From Mastigias papua (Eukaryota > Cnidaria > Scyphozoa > Rhizostomeae > Mastigiidae), in the NCBI GenBank assembly GCA_964019165.1, contig OZ025282.1:4525131-4589130 (forward strand): a stretch of 64,000 nucleotides of DNA, in the 5' to 3' direction. Shown in pieces: positions 45,349 to 60,800 of this stretch. Positions within the stretch are counted from its first letter, which is position 1. Every line of letters starts with the position of its first letter. The position numbers and the translations under genes were made by a program. The notes below the pieces were generated by a model. That model was not told where the DNA came from and did not search any database. It was given only the letters and a program-made list of their open reading frames with translations.

Positions 45349-45741
45349 TTATATGGCAAAAGTGAACATTTGGCGGCAAAACTGTGCAGAACTATACATT
45401 CCTGATGTTGTTTTGGAAATACCATACATATATTTTTGTGTAAACCCAATAAAAAGGGACAAAAATAATCACTGAGGCACAAAGTGCAGCAGTTGAGAGT
45501 GAAGACTACTGACTATCAAAGAAATCTGTCAAGCAATTCTTGTGTTCTCAAGGCTATCTCACACAAAGATGCCCAACTTTTATCTGCATTGGCCAAAGAC
45601 TTGCACCTTTACAAAAATGGCTTTTGAATATCGGGTATTTCAATTGTTGAGATGTTTCTAGTTCAGAATTTCGTCTGTGAATTGCTTTCGTTAACAATTG
45701 TGTGTCTAACAAGCTTTCACGATGACATGGTGGCTGTTTCC

Positions 45742-45990
45742 CTAAATTAACGCAAAGTGCAATTGTCCCTGTTCAGCGAAGAAGTCACGGAAAGCACAAG
45801 GAGCAAGATCACACCACTGCTCATAACATGAACTATAATATAGTTGTCGAAATGCTACAAATTCGTAGAATACGACAAAAAGGCTTGTCAGAACTAACAA
45901 AAGATAAAATAAGATGCTATTGGAAGCAAACGGGGAACACAAATCACGTACACAACTTGGAGTTATCAGAGATGGGGAACTAATCCACAA
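45742..45990 (-). CDS. Unrecognised ORF with one hydrophobic segment
   Basis: 82 codons, minus strand, ATG to TAG. A membrane-like stretch (ILFYLLLVLTSLFVVFYEFV) is flanked by Cys-containing segments. It lies 400 bp before the 45019-45348 frame on the same strand, so the two could be exons of one gene, but no splice pair was established. Confidence 0.2.
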   Translation of the reverse strand: MWISSPSLITPSCVRDLCSPFASNSILFYLLLVLTSLFVVFYEFVAFRQLYYSSCYEQWCDLAPCAFRDFFAEQGQLHFALI

Positions 45991-46690
45991 AAAGGATATC
46001 CTAAAGATTTCTTCTAAAGAGGATCTAGTTTAGAATAATCCTTTTAGAGTTTGGAAACAGACAAAATATTACAGGGATTTTCATGATTTCGACGATTTCA
46101 ATTTGAATGATGATTATCTGCAGGTTTACTAAACAAAAATGTAATAAACAGTTCTAACATATTCCAAAAATGGCAACCTTTACCCTTCGAAAAAAATGAC
46201 AACGGTCTAGACCAAAGGACACCCGCAGTTGTGTGTCCGCGAATAAAAAGCTCGAATACAACACTTGAACAGTCTTGTTCAATTAGAATCCCTACGCCTG
46301 ATGATATCAGTTCATTGCGAAATAATTCGCTACTTGATACACATACTGAACTGAACTAGCAAATTATTGATGGATGACTTAGGAACGAATAAGTCGTACC
46401 CAATTGTCAGGAAACGTTTGTTGAACCGAGATTTAAAGTTACTTAGTTATCTGATATGAAAATACAATGCTCTCGATCAAGATTTCCTGTGGATATAGCG
46501 AGAAGAAAGACTGGCAAATCATTGACACCAAAGATTAAGTCTGTGTTAGTAAAGTATATATTTCAATCACCCGGATAAATCTAAATAGATAAATAATGAT
46601 ATTTCATTACTTTGTGCCTTTAAATGTTCCAAACTTTTGGCCATTTTAGCACAATTAATTGACTATCAATCAAAGATGAAATTTCATCTA

Positions 46691-46893
46691 ATGTGATGAA
46701 TTCTGGTAAAAAGACAGCTCTGGAGTACATCTGTATAAATATATGCAAGTATTGGGCAGTTCGTGCTACTATGACTGATATATACGATATTTATGTCATA
46801 TATGTCAGTCAAAGCAGCACGAACTGCCCAATACTTGCATATATTTATACAGATGTACTCCAGAGCTGTCTTTTTTTACCAGAATTCACCACA
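46691..46893. repeat. Near-perfect 203-bp inverted repeat (long hairpin)
   Basis: The arms of about 95-100 bp match with only a few differences: one A/G near the ends, a two-base length change in an A run, and four or so near the centre. At least 57 consecutive pairs run from GACAGCTCTGG to CAGTTCGTGCT. The loop is only a few bases. No transposon ends or ORF of note. It could be a foldback element, a very recent inverted duplication, or a hairpin RNA source. Confidence 0.92.
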
Positions 46894-48786
46894 ATTTTCT
46901 GCCTTGAACTTATAGCAATAATTCAAATAATGAGAAAATACTTAATTTCAACCATTCTCTTTACTCTAAATGTGGCCTTATGCTTCTCTATTTCAACATA
47001 TCCAATTAGGTGACTCTAGAGGATTCCTCTTATTCTTTCAATGTACTTTTTGACTTAAATTATTGCAAAATGGGCCTTAATTAGCTGCTTTATGCTATTT
47101 TGACTAAGCCTTCTGTATATAAATAGATTATTATTATATCAAAATATACATTTTATATATTATACAGTTCTTGACTTGACGTAACAACCATTCCTTTAAA
47201 TGCAATTCCCATAAATCTCTGACAAATAACAAACATATAGTAAAGCTTGAAAGGCATAGAAATTAGGATCGTATTTCATTATCTTTATGCTCAAATATGC
47301 TGAACAAATACCGAGATGTAGAGAGAAAAACAGAGATAAAGCTAAACATGTATAGACCTAGACAAAAAATACTGTACAGCCAGCGAGTGATAGATTCAGA
47401 CGCCTAGATGTCTATTTCAACATTATTGTGTCAATTCTGAAATGCCATTAGCTACAGATTGATAGATCATATTATCTTTAGAAAGCTTTGGTTTGTGACT
47501 GAACTTGATTTGGGATCTGAATGCTCCTTTTGAGCCTGTTAAACAGTTAGTGAACGTATCATACAGCATTTCAACTAACAGCAGGCCATTTGCAAGTGAA
47601 GCTCCAGGTGACTTTCTCGTTCGGATAAGTAAAGTTTTGAAACTGCAAAGATTATCCGTAGGTTACCGTGTTAAGACACTCCAGATGATAAAATCTCATG
47701 AAAAATCCATGGGATCGCGTCACATTTAGTCCATTCGGCATACTTGAAGGAACAATAACTTACACTAGCGTAAACAACTGAGCCAAGACAACCACTGGTG
47801 TAACCGATGCGACAAACGACAGATTTTTAATAGTAATACAAGAGTTTCTAAAATGAGCATTGCGCCATTTGCTAAATACATTGGTAAAATTCAGGTTGGA
47901 TTTAATAAAATCTTGAGAAGATATGCCTTGATTGAATGGAAGCAAGACAGGAGTTCCCACGAGTTTCTCTGTTATCATCAAGCGACAATATAATCGACCA
48001 TTTAATCTCTCTGTGTTTAAATTGGAAGGAACAGTTCTGAGTATAGTTTCGTCAGTTAAGATTAAAGATTAAAAGCTACCTCATTTCTTTGAAAGAGCGA
48101 AAATTTGAATTAATCTTTCAGCTCGGAGGAGGAATATACCTCAAGAAACACAAGCATGTAAAATGTACGTTAGAGTAAAGGTATACAGTGAGATAAAAAG
48201 CTCAAGGACACAAATTGTCTTTTTCTTCTAGAAAAGAAATAATTTGTGGAGCTGATCATCAAGAGAATTTTACTTCAGCTGAATCACTTAAAAAAGGACA
48301 AACTTAAAAAGGGACATTATTTCGCATTTTCAGCCACACAGATGCTTATGTTTTTCATCTGATCAAGTGCTAGAATTTCTAAATATCGTAGTAACTGACA
48401 AGCAAAGTCATAAGGTACTTTTTAAATACTATAGATAGTATTATGGCTCGCAAAATCTTATCACACTGCCCAACCGTTCTCCTTTGCCAACTCGTAATTC
48501 AATCTCAATATAAAGCTAGCTTCGTAATGAAAGAATAAAAGTGCTCGATATGAAAAACAAAGAAACAAGTTGATAGTTTACTCGGCAACATAAACTAAAT
48601 GATGAAAAGACAGGCTAAAAAATTATGCATCAACGCATAATTAACAAAGCAAATTAATAGGATTGATGGTACAAGGTAAGATGATCAACAAGAGGTGCAT
48701 TGAGAATCATTCCAAGTTGGATCAGGAATTAAACAAAAAATAATAACACACGTTTTTTCATAAGCAAGCAGTACTCAACTGCTCAA

Positions 48787-49078
48787 TAAGTCAAGAGAGT
48801 TCAACACTGGATTACTGAGCCCATAAAAGTTGGTAAGTCGATGCATACTTGAAAATCCAATCTTCACACGAGCTCATCATCTTTTTTGTTTAATTAGTAT
48901 AGATTTCAAATGAAAATATATGTATTTTTCAGTGTTATGCTTGTGTAGTGTCTGTCTGTCAGTACAACACTGCAGTGTTACACAAACTCCATTAATCCCA
49001 CTAAGAAAGTTTTAAGACAGTTTCAGTGCTGAACTAATGAAGAAGCTAAGAAACTTTCACAACGGGGCGAAAAAGAAC
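48787..49078. repeat. Dispersed 300-bp repeat, copy 2
   Basis: Same family and orientation as 39407-39715, here with AACACTGCAGTGTTACACA at the central palindrome. Diverged by point changes and small indels. Confidence 0.7.
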
Positions 49079-49679
49079 GTTCGCGAAAAAGAAGAATACA
49101 AAATGCACATAATAAAGATTCATAACTAGAGGCGATTGAATGTGTCGATAATGCAAAATAAAAAACTGAATATAATAAAGCTATAAAATTGATATGTCTC
49201 TAACGAAACTTCACAACAGTTGACGTTAGGATGGAAATCAAAGGGAACGGAGCCACCTGCCAAATGTTTAAACACTTTGCAATTAACTTGTATCACATGC
49301 GCTGCGGTGTATTTGTTTATCTTTTATATGAAAATAAATCAAAAATAGGAACAAAGCAATGAATCGAAAAGATATCCACTTTCAAATTAAATCACTTTTG
49401 CATACGAGTCTGTTTACAGACTGCATTAATGAATAAACGATCTCAAGGTCGTTCGAGTGTGGAAATTAGTACATCCACGACTAAACAGCAAAGAAAACTA
49501 TTAGCATTGGCAATTAATTTTAAAGAAACAGTCAATGGAATTTTAAAAACTGGTTTTGTAATGAGAATAGAAACAAATGAAATATTAATGCAAATTGTTC
49601 GCATCAACATTGCATTTAAAACGCCCATGTTTCGTGGTTACGAATAAGTCACATTCCATGCAATTACTTTCGCAACTCA

Positions 49680-50045
49680 TCGGATTCACGCAGCAAGGTA
49701 AAGACAGCAATATATAAGAAAAACACTTTTTTCCTGAGGCTCAATTTTCTTAACTTCTCACGAATTTGAGGCTGAGATTTTTTTAAGATTTTCTTAACTT
49801 TTGCAGGGATAAACTGGTTGAAACAGGCTACTCTGTATCTGTTGGGCCACCATAAGTCTCGATCTTTGTACGAGAGTTTGCAAAAATGAGCCAATATCAA
49901 TTTCTGGCATGTAAAGAAGATGAACTGTAATTTTCTTAGGACTTTCTTGAACTTGAGCCTAGTGATTTTCTTAGGATTTTCTTAGGATTTTGGCCATTTG
50001 AGCCTCATTTTCTTATAAACTTTTTTCTTATAAAAATAAAACGTG
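49680..50045. repeat. Repetitive GAGGCT / TTTTCTTA-rich segment
   Basis: Repeated ATTTTCTTAGGA and TGAGCCT/GAGGCTGA words. The reverse complement shares GAGCCTCAAAATTT-like blocks and TTAAGAACA-like words with 62936-63000 and 63262-63320. Element borders not found. Confidence 0.4.
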
Positions 50046-50059
50046 TAAGTCAGACTTGA

Positions 50060-50311
50060 GCACTGCCCGAACCGCGGGGCACATATGGCCCTTTGACTGA
50101 CTCTTGATTGGCCCGTGAAAGGTTGCATAAAAAATAAAACCTGAAGCTGCATTGTCTTTATTTTGAGGCGTTGTATATTATCAAACTCCTTATAAAATGC
50201 AAACACAATTTAAAAATCTATTCAGTCCATGCGGCCAGCCACTCCTCAGTATTTCCTCAGTATTTTTGCATTTAATGCGGCCCTTTGGAAAAAATAATTG
50301 CCCACCCCTGC
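50060..50311. mobile_element. hAT-like non-autonomous remnant
   Basis: The right end reads TTGCCCACCCCTG, reverse complement CAGGGGTGGGCAA, a typical hAT terminal inverted repeat, with GCGGCCCTTTGG next to it. The left end is decayed (GCACTGCCCGAACCGCGGGGC). No transposase. Confidence 0.5.
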
Positions 50312-51483
50312 AATGTACCACAAGATTATTAATGTAGTCTGCAAACAGAGCAATATGCAAAAGCAAAAGTCCAGTATACATGGCTATAATATTGGCAAGA
50401 AATCATTAAATCACATACACAGAGCAATGCCTATGCAAAATCTATCCTACAAAATGGATTATAAGTACTTGCTTGTAGAAATAGGACTAATTAGCAAAAT
50501 ATTACATAATAGTATTGCTCCTCTCTATCTTATTGCTACTGGGCTGGCCTTGACTGCAACGATACCTGCTGTCTGTACATAAGAGGTTAAATTTGAATCA
50601 TAGCTGTTTTATGATTGTTGAAAATGCTAGTTTAATAGAAAGTGCAATAAGTTCCAAATAAATATTAAAGATCGACTTTATAGTCAATTCAAAAGCGACT
50701 ATCAATGAAATAAAAAATTGTGAACAGTAAGAGTAGCTAAATATATATTTCATAAATCTTTAATTCAGATCTTCCAAATGATTTCCAAGAAGACCTTTCA
50801 TGTGACAGAGCCAATACCAGTCTGCAAGAGACTGCTCCAATTAGCAGTCGTTGGTTTCTAAAACCCAGCTAGACTAATCTCGAAAGACACTAAATTGCGA
50901 AAAATATGACAGAGAAGACCAGCACATTAAAGTGCTAACGTATATTAGTAAGCCATGAGTTAATCTAGGCACGATTTGCAATTTCCATTAAAAATTGAAT
51001 TCTTGAAGAATTGCCTCTTTTCGTGGAGGACTACTACCGCGAAAATTGCGTTCCCATTTCACATGACAATGATTGCAAATATGGGTCTGTTTTCAAGCAA
51101 TGACTAGAATTCACTTAATGATGAAAGCTTTGTTGAGCTGAAGTCTGCTCCCAAATTTCATTTAGGTTGCATCTACCAAAATTTTCGCAAATCCATCAAT
51201 TTTAACTTCCAATTTTTCCAATTACCTTTTCCATCTCAAAGAAAAGGCAGCAAATCCACCTTAGATAAACTCTGTAGCAAGTCTGTCAAACAACAACTAT
51301 AGCAAACTTATTTTTAAACAATTTCTTTGTATTTTAGAGTATACCGCTGTAAACTGTTGGTCTTAATTAGTTTCATGTGTAGAAGCTATGTAAAAACCAA
51401 CTTTAAACAGTGCCATATTATATCAAATTATTATATAGATATCATAGCATTGGGATACATCCCGGCGACTACACAACCGTAAC

Positions 51484-51733
51484 GGACTGGTCATTAATTC
51501 TTCCAGGGGAGGGGGTGGAAAACATCTGGGAGGGGGGTCAAAATTCTCCACACTCAGAGGGAAGGGGAATGAAAAGTAAAGAGAACTTCAAGAGAAGGAC
51601 TACGGAGTTTCTTCCGAAATCCTGGAATGGGGATAAAAATAGTTACATAAATCTGAGAGGGGGGGCGAAAATTCCATCAAATATAAGATAATGCCTTCCA
51701 CCCCCTCCCCACAAGTAGTTAATGACCCATCCC
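51484..51733. mobile_element. TIR element (MITE-like), G-rich
   Basis: Left GGACTGGTCATTAATTCTTC, then AGGGGAGGGGGTGG, pairs with right CCACCCCCTCCCC, then GTAGTTAATGACCCATCC: about 35 bp of imperfect TIR. The interior has G-runs and one 93-codon frame that is probably not coding. Confidence 0.65.
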
Positions 51734-53280
51734 TAAATTGAAAATGCTCACATCACAATACTAAGTAGCGTTTGCTGTCCAGTTTCACGGATGATGATTA
51801 GAAATATGAAGCACCTATATTGGCTCACTCTGTATAGCAAGAGATTCTGTGTTGCAAATTACAGGGCAATTGACGACAGGGGGCTATTACTGCATGCGCA
51901 ACCTAGCCGAATTACGTCCTGTTGCGCATTCCATGAAATGTCAAATTAATATGAAAAATTGGCATATCTCATATCATATTCACACATCTAAAGACAATGA
52001 GCAATAATGAAGTAACTGCGTCCACACAACATATCTTCCATGCCAAGAATCAGTGGCTACACAAGTGCCTTAAATAACAAATGCTTTCAGATCCACACAA
52101 TCGTAAAAAGTGGGTGTGGTGTTTCCTTGGACTTACACAAAGTGTGAAATGGAAATCAAACACTAGTAAATTATCTAAAAACCAAAATAGAGTACCTCAA
52201 TGCTATCTATAGATTACTAAACCTTAGTACATACCACCAGCACATATATTTTTAGTGCCAGTCTTGATGATCTACTTTCAATAAATATGTGTGTCTTATT
52301 TACAAATCTACACCTTGCCCAACTGCAGTTCCACAGTTTCGATTCACTGCCCCACAAAATGAGTCAAATCCATACTTTTTTTAGGCCCTGGGTTACACTT
52401 GCAAGCAGAACCAACTATAAGCTTATCCGCCATAAATAAAAATATTTCAAAAAAATATCTTCTGGTGTACACTCAAGCAACAGCTTAAGTCTAATGATTA
52501 AATAGATATGTAGCATCTCTGTCAAGCTCTTAACAAGGGATGCTTCCTACGACAGTTGAAATCAATTTTCGAATTTTCTCTACATTTGTTATTTAGGTAC
52601 AGAAAATATGGCGATATTCAACTGCCATCAGGTCAAACATCTGTTATCTAATACAGCAAGAGAAATGTTCTCTCTCACAAAAAGACGTTCATCTCCGTCT
52701 TAGATACATCATTTTATTTCCAAAGCACACTACACATATTATATAACGCACTTTTAGAAAGAATAACAAAGAAGATGTAAAAATTGAACATTTTTTGGTA
52801 TGAGCCTAGAATTCTACCATTTAACTTCCAAAAATCTAGCTCTAGCGCTGTAACAATCATAGCAGCAATTCCTACGAAGCATCTGATGCCAAAATTACAT
52901 AAACGAAGTCACATTCATCAACTGAAGTCAAATGATTTATGGCAAATTTAAGTTCAACAAACCACTTGATTAAGGTCACTCACCCTCTATGTCAAGCAGC
53001 TCTTTAAAGCAGCACAAAGTAACATTCGACCATCAACGAACAGTTCTCGCTTCTTCGGCAACATTCCGCAAAAAGCAGTAAGGCCGACACACGTTTTCCT
53101 TTGTTACAGTGGCTACCGAAATGAGAGCACTATCAAATAAATCTCGTCTAAATTCTTGTAATTGATGCTGTTAAGACCTTCTTTCTATAAAAGATACATT
53201 CAAAATGACTACATTTCTTTAGCTAGGTCTCTTTGAATACAGCTATAAAATTTCAGTTGTAAAAGCCGCTTTGTCTTTTA

Positions 53281-53647
53281 ACGTAAATATGACCTCGAAC
53301 CGTTGTCGAGAAACAGAGGAGAAAGAATAGAACTTTGCATCAAAGACAGCAACAGTAACAGGCTGTTTTCAATACTCGAAATTGTTTCTCATTTTTTTGA
53401 CAAAATCAGCTGTTCGGATCTAATTGGTCGCCTAAACTACACTGAAATATTCCTGTTTTATAGACTTGCGACCATTAATAAATCAACTACCTCTTCCTTA
53501 CACAGAAGATTACTTCACATGACTCAAGAAAGGACAGATCGATTGCCCGCGGCTGCAGAACATTTAAAAATCACTAAGAGTCGTAGAAGGCCGCCTCATC
53601 GTAATACGTTTGGGCATGATGAGAAACAGACGTTAGCACAACTGTAA
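53281..53647 (+). CDS. Unrecognised open frame, about 121 codons
   Basis: Open from after a TAA to TAA at 53647, with no ATG near the start (first Met deep inside). It includes a basic KSRRRPPHRNTFGHDEK tail. It could be a terminal exon or chance; no family recognised. Confidence 0.2.
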
Positions 53648-53689
53648 AACATACTAGTTGCTTCATTCATTTATAGGTATACAAACACA

Positions 53690-55919
<2,230 letters not shown>

Positions 55920-56494
55920 CATATAACAATAGCAAGGTATTGAAACAAACCTTGAAGTGAAAAGGATTGCACGGTCAATTATTGTCTCTAATTATTACTA
56001 CTTTCACTGATAAAATAAGCCACCGAACTCCAAAGAAGACTAGAGTAAATTACCTCACATAATATAACTCAAATGAAATATTGCCCCACAATAGCATGAA
56101 CACTCACATCCGCTTCGTTTTGCAGGTGCAAAAATTCTACTTGACTGACCTCTATCAGATACACATATGATGGTTACATTCAATTTTACTTAGTTTCGAT
56201 GCTAAGTAATAGGTTATCTTGGATTTCAATGGAAGACCAACAGTCTCCATTGTTAATTCATTGGTTACGATACAAAGAGCACTATGGATTATGATGTCTA
56301 CTCTCAGATTACAGATGCTTGAAAGAACTCTTACTAAGTGTAAACAAATAATCATAAAGGATGTACAATAATCACTATACATAGACTGTAATAATGAGAG
56401 GGGAGCTATGCCCAACTATGTTGATACATGGCAAAATCTTACAAATAGCACTTTTATGCTAGCTATGCACAATTCATAAATACAAATGATAATG

Positions 56495-56995
56495 ACAGCA
56501 TTCTGGCAATATTTCCGATTGATATTAATTAACAATATCATTGTATTCCGGCTGCTCTTCCGACTGATATTAATTAATGCCATCTGTGTATTCAGGCTTT
56601 GTTTCCGTCTAATATTAACTAATAATATCTATATATTCTAGCATTATTGCAGACTGATAGCAATTAATATAATCTACGTATTCTGATTATATTTCTCAGT
56701 GATATTATTTAACATTATCAATGTATTCTAGCCCTACTTCAAAGTAGTACTGACTAATATCATCTATGTATTCTGGCCTTATTTCTCAGTAAAAATATGA
56801 AATACTATCAATATATTCTAACCCCTACTCCAAAGAGGTACTGACTGATATTATCCATATATTCTGGCCTCATTTCTCAGTGGTAATACTAAACAGTATC
56901 AATGTATTCTAGCCCCTACTTCAAAGTGGCACTAACTAATACTATCTACGTATTCTGGCCTTATTTCAGATTGGCATTGACTACGAAAGAAGCTG
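56495..56995. repeat. Degenerate 45-bp tandem array with 90-bp higher order
   Basis: The word TATTCTGGCC or a variant recurs at about 56501, 56545, 56590, 56635, 56680, 56725, 56770, 56815, 56861, 56905 and 56951, a steady 45-bp step over 11 copies. In the distal half two unit types alternate (TCTGGCCTTATTTCTCAGT and TCTAGCCCCTACTTCAAAG), giving a 90-bp higher-order unit. Confidence 0.9.
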
Positions 56996-57850
56996 CTTTT
57001 CATTGTATCAACTAACATTACTCTCGGGCTCCTCTCGCTCTTATACGTTCCTAATGACCGTCTCCCGTATACAATGCAATGAAGCTAGTCATCATATAAT
57101 CCAAAGTATAATGTGGAATGAATTGCAGCATACGAAACAAGGACCTCGGATTGATTTCTTGAAAAGCAAACCACATATACGCGACAATTCACAGTTGTAT
57201 GGTTTCCCAGGTTGGGAAAACGCTGAACTAAAAGTGGAAGATTCTCTAGTCTTCTTCATATGAAATCAAGCAAAACTAAAATCAACCCATTGCTTGCATC
57301 GCCAGCCCACCTTAAATATATCAAAGAACTGAAGAGATTGAACTATTTGACCCTTGACAATAGAACCGTGATTCTGCAGGATGATAATGAGGATGGTATG
57401 CAAGGGAAGAAGAAGCAGCTTATCGAATAAATCTGAGATAGTACTTTCCATCAATAAAACAGAAGCTTTGACATTTCAAATGAATTGATAGAGTTACTTT
57501 AATTAGACCAAATTGTAGCGATCGATAAGTCTAGAAAATCCATGCGGGAATTAGCCTGAAGTATGATTGTGTTGAAAATCCGACAATTAACTTGAGCTGT
57601 GCGGACATGCTTGAAAACAGAGCTTTACGTATGACCAAAATTTGTTATTTCTTTTAAATATCAGATTTTCAATGATCCAATTTTAATTGATGGTATTTAA
57701 TAATTCAGCAATACTTATTTGATCAATTATGCATAGTTTTTTGCTAGAATTGTTAAATCGACTTCAGTAATATGCAATCAAAATTGCTGGTATTCCACAA
57801 CGCTAACACAACATTAGCCAACTGTCTGGCCTACATGCTTCTTAAAGAGT

Positions 57851-57898
<48 letters not shown>

Positions 57899-60800
57899 AC
57901 AACGACAGTAGCAACAAAATTGAGCAAATTGATACATTTCTGTTATCTACAATGACACATAGGCCTAGAATTTACACTATTCGCAAAAGGCGTACAGGAA
58001 TTGCATTTGTGCAGTCAGACTAAAATGAGTCATTCCTGGCCGAGATTAGTACATGGCCTAATAAACCGTCAGATACAGATTATGTCCTTGTCTGTATCCA
58101 GTTTTACGAAATTGTTCACTCTAGCTCTCCTCCAACACTACCATCGCCTTTGCTATAGCAGTGTACGCAACATTAGTGTAATGGTTCTACGGGAATGAAA
58201 AGGATAAAATCTGCGATAAGTCAATATAGCTAGCGAAATGAAGACCTGATTGCTTCATTTCAGGATTTCTGATAAGCAACTAAATGTACGAATCCAAGGT
58301 TGTGCCAAAAATCCAGGCCAGACGATCACTTGATGAAATTGTACATTGAGAGGAGATAACTGACATCCCATGAATGATGCGAGGTATAGATGGAAGAAAA
58401 TCAAGAATCCTTTCAAATGCTATGAGTGTCAGGGCAGAACTTCTCTTGCAAGTGATGAAAAAACACTACATGAAAATTGCATATTCTGTCATGACCTGCT
58501 AGAGCTATACTTAGCAGAACACCTCATCCATCGGCGGCAAAAAACAGATAATCTACGAAGTTAAAATGAACCTAATACAATGAAGTGGCAGCATTAGAGG
58601 ACGATATCAGCTTTTGTAACTAATTTTTATTTGAGATTTTCACAAATATTGACGCAAATTTTCCCGGGAAATTTCAGAGCAGCTGTATTATTCTTACGTC
58701 GTAAAATCTCCGACTATCGAAATCTCGCCAGTATAATATCCTAAAAATCACTGAGTACGTACCACAAAAAATAAATTTGATCATTTGGTTAAACTCCCTT
58801 TACTTAATAGTTCCAACTTTCATTCAATTGGAATTGAGGAAATAAAAATCTGGCTTGGTAAACATTATATTTAATCATCACAAATCTTCAAGAGACACAT
58901 GATAAATTGCTAAACTGACAAAGTGTGATAAAGAAAACAAAAAGTAGGAAGAGAGGAAATTCTATAAAATATGCTACACGTCAATTTATCCATTGGTAAT
59001 CTTGTTTAAACAGCAAACGTGTTGTTCTTTCACAATCTGATTCTTATAAGCCAAATTCAAACAGAGTATAAACGATACACTGTAACTCCAATATCGTATC
59101 AGCAATTTCTCTCATCTCTGTTATTTCAGCTTTATTGACTTACTGTACCTTGTAATGTGCGTTTTTGACAGCAGATAATCTCGAAGAAAGGATTTATGAA
59201 ATCAACGCTTCTCACAAATAATAGCACTTTAAATTAATGGCAAAAGGGACAATGATACCGACAAATGAAAAGGATGATAGGGTAACCAGTAGAACCAACC
59301 AATAATTGTTCAGTTTATTTCAATCGGGTTTCTCTGTCAAGACCGTAGGCTCAATAATAGCAAGCATTTCGTGATGCAATTCTGTTGCCGAATTCTCCAT
59401 TGAGGCTGTCAAGGACGAATGCAGCACAGGGGCAATGGGGGCGATTGCCCCCTGTCCTCAGTCCATGAGGCAAAGGAGGGGATGTCCTCTTATTCATTAA
59501 AGCTGCCAAAACTTCGTGAACTTATTCAACACTTCATTTATAAACTAACACTTTACACGTACTGATTTGGAAGTAGAATTCAATGAACATTCATATATGG
59601 AAGGTAGTTGTGCCATGATTGCTCTTATCATAACGCGCTCCTAACTATGAAATCTAGCCAAAAGAATTGTGTTTCTTTGGTGCCCTATATACAGAGTTTG
59701 CCCCTTGTAGTAGCTGCTTACCATATAAATGTTTCTAATCTGAGTCCAAATGCACTTCAAACCACCTCACTGATCCTACATCATCTATAAATGTTTATTT
59801 GCAAGAAATACATAAAAAAGACCCAAAATATGTCCCTTGGTATAGGTTCCGATTTAGGATCAATAAGATGACAACGGGAGAGAACGTTAACTAGAAGTTC
59901 AAACAAAAACAAATTCATGCACATGGCGTGAGAGAAAAGCAAGATTTTCGATGGCGTTCGTAAAACATGCTGGAAAAAGCGGTGTCTAGTTTGAACATCA
60001 AAGACATATATGCCGCTGATTTTTAGGATAATCGCACCTGATTTGAGTTCGATACATAATGAGGAAAGTGCCCTATGAAAAAAGACTCAAAAGAAACGAC
60101 AGTGAGTACCGAAATCTATATCACTTAAATATTCAGAATTTGGCGTGAGAGGAAACTGAACAAGATTTAAAGGGCAACTGTTAACTATTACCAACCGACT
60201 TAACATTGTAATCTGTCATAATGATCAGATTATTGCGATCCTACATAAAATTAACGTTCATGTGATTTTAATCAGGCACTGATCAATGCCACCAGCCCAG
60301 ATCATGCTAGTCCTGTTTAGCATCTCACACGCACCACTAAATCACAAAATAATGCCATTTCAGCTAATTACACCCAATATTACAATTATGATATAGTAAC
60401 AGCTCTCGACAAGAAGGACCTGAGAAAGAGAGAGAGGGGGAGAGAGATAGAGAGAGAGGGGGAGAGAGAGTTGGTGAAAAGAACGGGTATGAGCGTCCAG
60501 ACAAACAAAACATATTTTGCAATTAGATTCAATTGTCAATGAGAAGAGAGAGGGTAAAATTGATTCCAGAAAATGGAGAAAACATATGAGCTGAAATCAC
60601 GAAAATTACTCAAATGAAAGAGAGCAAAGGCATGGCAGAAAAATCCATGAACAGTTACCTAAGTTATTAATTTGATACAGCTTCACAATAAACCAGCCTT
60701 GTTCCTACAAACCTTTTTGGAAACTTTGAAACGATCATCCTCATCAATATTATCATCACAAAAAAGGAAATTATCAACGAAGAATACAGTAACTTGTCAA

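Noticed and set aside
58370..58564. Small ORF with CYEC..CIFC, zinc-finger-like
   Set aside because: Two CxxC pairs alone in a 64-codon frame without a family pattern can arise by chance.
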